Positions 11,101-20,100 of a stretch of 64,000 nt of DNA are shown here, piece after piece. This stretch comes from Cliona cf. orientalis (taxonomy: Eukaryota; Porifera; Demospongiae; Clionaida; Clionaidae). Below the pieces are notes generated by a model. It had not been told where the DNA came from. It saw nothing but the letters and a program-made list of their open reading frames with translations, and did no database searches. Location: assembly GCA_963930775.1 (NCBI GenBank), contig OZ005696.1, positions 8,060,001 to 8,124,000 of the forward strand, written 5' to 3'. The first letter of the stretch is position 1. Every line of letters starts with the position of its first letter. Made by a program: the position numbers and the translations under genes.

Positions 11101-14100
11101 ATCACCTCTCCCTCTCCCACCCCAGGCAGCACCCAGCACGTGCTTGGGACCAACAGCGGTGGATTCGTCGCAGGAGTTCGAGCAGCCTACACTGCCAACC
11201 ACCCTTACTCTGTAGTACCCATAAGCACCACGGCTCCGTACTGGGGGAGTGGAGTTGGCGTGCCATATTCCACGACTGGTGTGGCACCGACCAGCAGCTA
11301 TGGAGGAGGTGTTCCTAATCAGGGTGGATATGTTGGAGGGCGTGGCATGCAGCAGAGACCAATGTCATCTGGTCAAGGACAGTCAGGTCAGTTATCCGTA
11401 AAACTAATCTTCAAACGGACAAAGCGTGGATACAAAGTCATTATGCAAGTACATGTACTATGTACACTTCTACTCAAAAGCACTCTGTAAGGTACATGTA
11501 CATGTAATCCATCTCTCTCTCTCTCTCTGACACAGTATTTGGAGGGAACACTCAAGCTAGTCACATGTACGGCTCATCGTCTCCTCAGCTTCCGCACCAG
11601 CAGCAGTTCCAACAATTTCTTCCTTACACGAGGACTGAATCTTCATCATCTGGATATGGCTCTGGAGGTATGGGGGGAGGATTTGTGTGTGTGGAGGGTG
11701 TGTTTGAGAGAGAGAGGGAGAGAGGGAGGGAAGAGAGAGGGAGGGAGGGAGAAAGAGAGAGAAAGGGAGGGAGAGAAGTTACTGTAGAATGATTGTACAT
11801 GTGCTTTGAACTAGTAACGAATATTATATTTTTCATACGATGACAGTCAATGAATACTTTTCTAGTACCAGTATGTGATTTGATCATGGCGATCGTGACT
11901 TTCCTGTACTTATAAACTAGTTGATCAATGATACTTCTCTCCTCTCTAGCTCCACCTCTCACGTTAGCTAATGTATTGGATGTTGTGAAGAATGTACGGA
12001 GCTGGCGTACTCTGGGTGAACATATATGTTCCTATTTCTCATCTGATCTGGGTTATATAGAGCTACAGCACGTCTCTGGCGAGGCTTGCCTTAAAGCTGT
12101 GATTGAAGACTTTCTCAATGGCAAAAGTCGCTACAGGCCACCATCATGGAGGGCAGTAATCTGGTCTCTATACAAGGCAAATGAGATCCAGCTCGCAGAT
12201 AATATCAGAAGCTTTGCTAAACCAGTGCAAGGTAGATATGGGGAGCTACGTATGCATGACAGTGATTAATTGTAGAGGATACCATACTGAACATGGTGCT
12301 AACTATACTAGGCCTACAGATGTGCTATACTATAATACATGTATGCTGGATTTACAGTATGCATAACATATTTGATATTTCAGAGCCCAGTCTGACTGTG
12401 GAAAATGTAGTTGGAGTGATGGAGAAGGTGGCAGTGGAGAGAAGGAAAGGGGTGTGGTCTTTGGGGTGTATTGTTCCAGATCCACAGCTAGGGAAGATTT
12501 ATCAGATGAATTCTACTGAGGAGCAGAGGATACATGCATGTGTGGACATCTACGTCAACTGCTGCCCTGACTCTTCATGGTCAGACCTTTGCCAGAGACT
12601 GTATAAAGAGAATGAGATGACTGCAGCGAAGAAAGCAAAGACTTTTATACCACAAACTGGTGAGTGGTATAGAATCAGTAAATGCTGAGGACTGATGACA
12701 TTACCATAAAATTAATAATCTGTGGATGATGACCTTTACCATATGTGACCTCCACAACATATATATTGCGCTGGATATCAATCTAAGATACAGGCCTAGT
12801 TAGTTGTCCAAGGTTGCGTGAATTTCGCGATTTGACTTCTGATCACGAAAATTTTCCTCACAAAAATAGTTGGTGTGGCTACGTTCTGTGTGCACATACG
12901 CATCACAAGCGCGATCGTACGTACGTGTACGCATGCGATACTAGTGAACATGTGAACTATCTGAAATGAACTATTGAATTGCTGCAAACAATGTACAGAC
13001 TCTGTACGCTTACTTTCAGAAAATGAGCAAAAGTTGCCTACCAAATCTGCAAGGACCTTTGTTCAAACAATATCCTTCGTCTTGTATCAAATCTGCCAAC
13101 AACCACGTTGAAGAGATGACCAAACAGACGACAGCAGAAGGCACTAAAGGCAGAAAGAGAGGCCTGCATAAGTCTTGTCTAGTTTCGTTTCTCTTCACAC
13201 TAGCATGCATTGTACTAGCCTAACGCCGAGCCATGTGCAATTATGGGCGGAGCAACAACATGAATTGTCCGCATAGATACATAGATACCACAGTGCAGTG
13301 GTAATCACGAAAAAAATGTGGCGATCACGAAATTTTTATCACGAAAATTTTCAGTCATGGGATTTTCAGCAATTTCACGAAAATTTGGAGCTATACAGTA
13401 TTCACTGCCACTAAATAGTGCTGGTTAGTGATAGTGCTTTCGCTCTGGCAAAACTTCCAAAACTATTCTAATTGCAGATCTTAGGTGCCCTTTGATCTGC
13501 TCACGAATATTTTGGTTGTAATTGGAGGCGCCCTTGTGATCTGTACTTATTTTTTAGCGGCGCCTATATCAGAAAGTATATGGGTACCTTGGTTTTGAGT
13601 CACGAAGTCTACTCGAGTCTACTACCCAGAACAGCATGGCAGGTATGCAGCCAGTTACAGCAGTGCCAAGCACACTAATTATCAGTAGCTAGGCTCTCCT
13701 CAGTTTTGACATCCTTGAGAATAGAGTTGTTGCTATGCAAGATCACGCACAAATAAATGTAATATACATGTATATACACCGCTTCCGGTTTCTTGTGTTT
13801 TCGGGGCTTGCTCAGGCTCGTCCCAAATTTAATTTTGGTAGGGTATCATAGCATTGTTGCTTTTGCTGTGGAGCCTGCATGTGATGTTTTTAGAGTGTAT
13901 TTGCAGTGTTTTTCCTGGTGTACTTGAAAGATAGTGGTCTTTGGTATGGTTTTTTCTTTGATGTGGGAAGGGGGCAGGGCCAAGACTTGGATGTGATTGC
14001 AGGCTTCATTCAAGCCACACCCTAGCCTCCCAATATGCCTGACATTTGCCTCATACCCAGGTCCTTTCCCCTAGCTCTCGAGGGCCTGGGTATAAGGCTA

Positions 14101-17100
14101 GCCTGACACTTGTATACCGTATGACTGGAAATTTCGAAGGAGCCAATTTTCGCGGTTGACTGGCGATCCACGAAATTAAATCGAAAGCCTAAACGCATGT
14201 TCTCACGACGTCGACACACGCATGCACGCATGTTGGCGCGATAATAGGGGGTGTGGCCATCGCGGTGCATGCCGTTGCTGGATTGATCTAACAGCTGGTT
14301 TATTTCATACCAGTTCATTGTTGTTGAGGTTCAGCATACCAAATTTCCTCAATTATCTGCGACTCTCGTGCCATTCACAACTTTCGACTGGTGCTAATGA
14401 GCTTTGAGCCACGGTGCATGTGTAGTAAGAGGCAGAGTCTAATGGATATTATGGGTGGAGCAACTCTGGAACATCTATTTGCGAAAATTAGATCGCGAAA
14501 TCTTTGAAGATGGTCCGTCTGTGAAAATTGGATCCCTCGAAAATTTCCGGCCATACAGTAGTCACCAAATTTGTGAGAAGAGAGCCACAGTCAAAACATA
14601 TAATATTATAGTGCTCACAAAGCACTTCCAAATTTTTTTAAGCATGCCCACTTTGATTGGCCAGACCTACTATTTTGGCGACCATGCTCCTTTTCCTACT
14701 AACATGCCTACTAAATATCAAGATACATGTATGCAGACCAAAATGTTAATGCTTGTGCCACACCCCCATTTGTGCAATCAAGCTGTATTCTTGGACATTT
14801 CTACGAAATCAGGCAATCCAGGACACAACCAGGTCATAGGGCCAAATTCCAGTATTGTCCTGGCCATAGAATCGAGAGCTAAAAAGCTATGCACTTGTGC
14901 TTGGGGAGGACAATAATAGTGTAGGTATTGTTTTACCTGTATACTCCCTTACTCCCTCAGAGCCCACTCTGACTGTGGAGAATGTAGCTGGAGTGATGGA
15001 GAAGGTGGCAGTGGAGAGAAGGAAGGAGGTGTGGTCTGATGGGCATATTGTTCAAGACTCACAGATAAAAAAGATTTATCAGAAGTATTCTACTGGGGAG
15101 CAGAGGATACATGCATGTGCAGACATCTATGTCAGTTGCCGCCCTGACTCTTCATGGACACATCTTTGCAAGGGACTGTATTGGCAGAATGAGGTAACTG
15201 CAGCGAAGAAAGCAAAGACTTTCATACCGCAAACTGGTGAGAGAATAGTGGTACATGTATAATATATTATGCATGGTTACAGTGCAGGATGATGATAGTA
15301 ATCAAATAACAATCCATCTGCATATGGGGAGAAAGGCTAGGCATAAGATTAAGTTTTGATGTCTGTCAGGCCCGTACTCAGCCTTTCTCAGGGGGGGGGG
15401 GGGAGAAGCGTGTCTCAAATTATGGCTGCAGTTATGCTGTGGGCATTAGCCCACAGTCCATCTAGGGGTCTGGGGGCACAAAAGTTTGGAAATTTAGATT
15501 CTTTGAGGGTGATTCTGAGGCATTCTGACAGTCATGCATTATCACTGAATTTTGCCACCTTCACCTTGAGTAAATACCCTCTACAATACCTACAATACTA
15601 CCGTATCCTCCCGAAAATAAGCCCCCCCCCCTTTTTCAGCAGTAGACATGACCTAGACTGGGTAGGGGGCTTATTTTCGAATATGCACTTTCCCTCGAAT
15701 ATAAGCCCCCCTTAGCCACCATCGTTGATCACGTACCGCGGGAAATATCCAGAGTTTGCTTGTCTTTTCTCCAAAAGAGCGGCAACGAGATGACCAGTCA
15801 AGTAGACGGCAACACGAGGATCGGCGGTGGGAATGGCTCGTAAGTATCTTCGCCAAGCTAGAAGTGCCATCATAACAGAATGACTTCAAAACAGACTTTT
15901 CTAAAAGCCAGCACCATCTTTGTACTCGTAGTCAATTGAAGGGCGGGGTTATGTACGTACATGTACGTACGTGCTCGCGCGCGTGTATATGTGCAATCTA
16001 TCTACTTGGTGAGAGGGGGGCTTATAATCGAGGCAAACATACCTGTGCAAGAACTTGAAGATCAAAGAGGGGAGGGGGCTTATTTTCGGGAGGATACGGT
16101 ACTACCATAGAATCCCACAATTACGCGCCCCCCCCCCCCCCCCATCACGAATAAGCCCTCCTGCATGTTTAGCTCAAGTTCCTGCATAGGTAGTTTTGTC
16201 TCGTGTATAAGCCCCCCCCCCCCTCCCTGACTGTAAAATGTAGGTATTAGAGTCCATAAGCCAATAAAAACAGCAACTACAGCTACTAAACTAGCTATTT
16301 GTGTCATATAGTATGCCTTACTTTGTCAAGTTTTGCCCATCAAACAGCCAGAGAAACTACAGAGATCGCGTGCCCATGTGGCATTTGACAGTCGGTAATG
16401 TAACAAGATCCCGCAAATAAGCCCCCTCCCCACTTTTGCCCAATGCTAGCATGCACGAAGGCGGGGTGTAATCGCAGGATTCTATGGTACTACTAGCTAG
16501 TTCTGTACTGCATTGTATATCCAGTATGCGTTAACTATTTGGAAAGCAACAGCTTAGCTGTGCAAAGAAGCATGTAAGTTACACCTAGATTGTTCCAATA
16601 CTATGCTCAATGGTCAAAATAGAGGGGTTCGTCCGAATCCTCCCCCCCCTTCCGTGTATGGGCCTATCTATGAATGCAATTATCCCCCTCCAGACCCCAC
16701 TCTGACTGTTGAGAATTTATTTGGAGTGATGGAGAAGGTGACTGATGATAGGGCTAAGGAGGTTTGGGGGTGGCTGATCTACAGCACTGTGTTGGAGGAT
16801 ATCAGTAGCAAGTGCTCCACAGAGAGGGAGCTGGTCAATACATGTGCAGACATCTATGTCAACTGTAAACTTGACTCCAGCTGGGAGGGGGTTGCCCTTG
16901 GACTGTACCGTGAGGAGGAGACAGCTGCAGTGGAGGAAGTACGATCCTATCTCAATCCTAGAGGTAGGTTCTCTCAGTGGGTGTGGTTTGTGGTACTGTA
17001 TGGCTGGTAATTTTTGTGGGGTGCTAAGTTTTATTATTGTCGTGGTTGACTTGGCAGTCACAAAATTTCCACCTACGAAAATTAATGCCTACGGTAGATA

Positions 17101-20100
17101 CAATGTACGTGAGTACCGTATAGCCGGAAATATTAGCGGGAATTAAATTTGGCAGTTGAGCCCAAAATAGCTATTACAAGAATAATATTATTAGCAGATT
17201 TAAATTTGGCGGTTCAGTACGGGATCACCATATGTATATATATATGTGGATGGTGCACATACTCAAAACATGATTAATGTAGTCCCTTATCAATCTAACA
17301 ACTGTTGATTATGGCATTATCCATGCTTCTTGATACAGATCTCACACTCACCACTGAGCGTCTAGTGAAGCTGTTTGCATCAATGAGTAATAAGTATGTT
17401 GATCGTGTACGTTACTCCCTTGATACTCCATCATCCAAGAAAGAGGAATTTGAGATGAACTACCAGAACCCTACCCGGAGGAAAGAGGCTTATTTGGACT
17501 ACTATGCCCACAACCATCCAGCAGCATCTTGGACAAAGATTGCTGGAGCACTTCGTTGGTGTGAACTACCTAAACAGGCTGCTATGGTTGAGAACACCTA
17601 CATTCAAGGTAAATAATATTATTATACCTATCAATGTCTAGATTCAAGAATGGTTAACAATCCTCAAATTTGGTAAAGGTCATCACTGTTGACCTGCCAT
17701 GTACATGTATAGTGATGAAGTTCTGATATTATGTATGAAAACATTAGGAAGTACCACACAATAGTTAGATGTTGGTTTTGCATATTTTCGCTGCAAGTAG
17801 AATTGCACAACCTGTTTTGGTAGCAGTCACTACAGACCTGTTAATATACTAATGACCCTTTTTCACCTCTGGGTGAGGTGCTCCCCCCTCCCTGGACAGG
17901 CTACTATAATATCTTCCATGCTTTTACTTTGTCGTATTCAACAGACACTATCAGACAACTGTTACCATAATACTAGGGTGATGTAAATCATCGAGGGGGC
18001 GAGCCTTAGTATAGTCTAGAGGGGGAGGATTAGGATGCCCCCTCTACTATCTTCAATCCATAGTACATGTACAAGTAGCTATCTATCGTTCAGCTGATTT
18101 AATCTATTTTGTAACGATCAAGGAACAAGGAGTACGGTTAACAGTTGTGTACCATGGCATGTATGCTTCATTCCCAGTATGTCGGGAGCTTTCGTCCCTA
18201 TGTGGTTACTTGGACTTAGTAGTATTTAATATTGTTAGATCATAGTCCTAGCACTCAGACTATATCCCTTCAAGTTTGCTATAGATACTCAGTGGCGTTC
18301 CTAGGATTTGAGGGAGGGGGTGCTGAGACATTTGCGCGCAAAGTGCGCACGCAAAATTTTTAGCCACACCCCCAAAAGTTGACCACACCCCTAATTAAAC
18401 GCATTCTTGAAGGTAGCTGGCTGACAAAGAAGGCTGTTTTAGGCCAAATAGCGACTAGAAACTGCTGTTTTGGGAGCGAATTTTAGAGACCAGTAAGGTT
18501 ATTGTTGGTAGTAGCTGCCAGTCATCGATTATCAGTAACAATATATATTTATCACTGAGCTACTGAACTGGCTGTTGTGCCGGAGCTGATGGGGGTGCTC
18601 CAGCACCCTGAGCACCCCCGGGTATGCCACTGGATAATACATAATAGATTTTTGAGACGTAGGACACACCCAGTTAGTTGAATTATTAAGCCGACCTACC
18701 AACTCTATCCTGAGGAAAGGCCAGCCCAAGAAACAGAACAATAAATTGAAGTGGTCTTAACACGCGGTCAATGTTGACTATCTTTGCCACAATAATTATA
18801 TGCATGTGCTGCTATGATATAGCGAGCATGTGGATGATGTATCGCCACATGCATACATATATAATACATATACATAAGTACAGCGGTTTCTCATAGTACT
18901 GATTCTCACTCAGGCTCGCCCCAATTTTACATGTAGGTATTTGATCACGGTTGTTGTAGCAACAGCACAAACGGACATAAAATAAATGTTACGGTCTAAT
19001 AATTTAGCCCAACACCCATGTACCACATTAAAGGGGGCAGTGTGTCGACTTTCATCCATTCTGTGTGCATGGGGTGAAGTGATCACTTAGTTCCCTCACT
19101 TGTCCTCCATGGCATTACTATTAAAAACAGCTTAGAAGACAGTTAAAAATTCATCTTATCCCAAAATTTGGCCAAAAATCTAAGAAAGCATTCTCTATGA
19201 TAGTTTAAACTTTGACCTTTCCAGTTCATAGTGGGTTTGGCTCAAATTTGGGGCATGCTTTGCACATGCATACTTTACCTAACCTCCTTGCTATGCCACT
19301 GGCCCACTTTGCACTTATTAAAAAAATAGGCGCTTAATAAGCATGTGCACTTATTAACCAGACTTTACAGTATTCATAGCTCACTACTATGCACGTAACC
19401 CACTTCTAATCCACATCAGGATGTGGGTTACAACATACCGTACTTGCTCTAATTATCCGAACGGCCAAAAATAATTATTAATATCGCCGTTCGGTGTTAA
19501 ATAGAAAGTAAATAAATTCGGGCAATGGCTTGTTCGAGTGTAAATAGAACGGATCCAGTGCAAATGGAGAAAGCACTATTATAGCGACAAAGAAACAGCA
19601 GTCGATGTCCAACTATAGGTTTATCGTTGTCAGCTCTAGAGTTCTCAGTATCGCTGTGCTCTCAGGAGCGATCGCAAAATGATCTCCGTCTGTGTCTGTA
19701 TTACCTTTCCGCTCTTATATGCTGTCCAAGATGAACGTGGAAGAGTTGTCTCGAGCTCCTGCCATGCCGTACCACGTGGCCGTTCGGTTGATTTAGAGCG
19801 GATGAGAAAACTTGAAATTCAAGATGTTCGACGAATTAGGAAGGAAATAAATTACTTAAACTTGCTGTTTGGGCTATTAGAATGTTCGAATAATTAGAGC
19901 GAGTACGGTAGATTATAATCTATGGTTATAACACAGGTTAACTAATTCGGTTTACAAATGGATTAACACGTTTACACGTAAGCGAGTTAGTTTAATGCGG
20001 ATCCTAACTCAAGTTTAGCCCTACGTGTAAACCCAAATGGGGCTTATGTGCATGCACGTACACATGCATATGATTGTGTATGTGGATGTCTATATACCAG

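Noticed and set aside
12796-13223. Overlapping ORFs on both strands in a gene 1 intron
   Set aside because: Both strands are open over the same repeat-like sequence. No domain and no conservation in genes 2 or 3.
15356-16307. ORFs inside the two back-to-back MITEs
   Set aside because: They include terminal inverted repeats and poly-C/G tracts. Chance frames in non-coding elements.
19679-19897. 72-codon ORF with a signal-like start
   Set aside because: Entirely inside a 471-bp TA-flanked MITE and not found elsewhere in the window.
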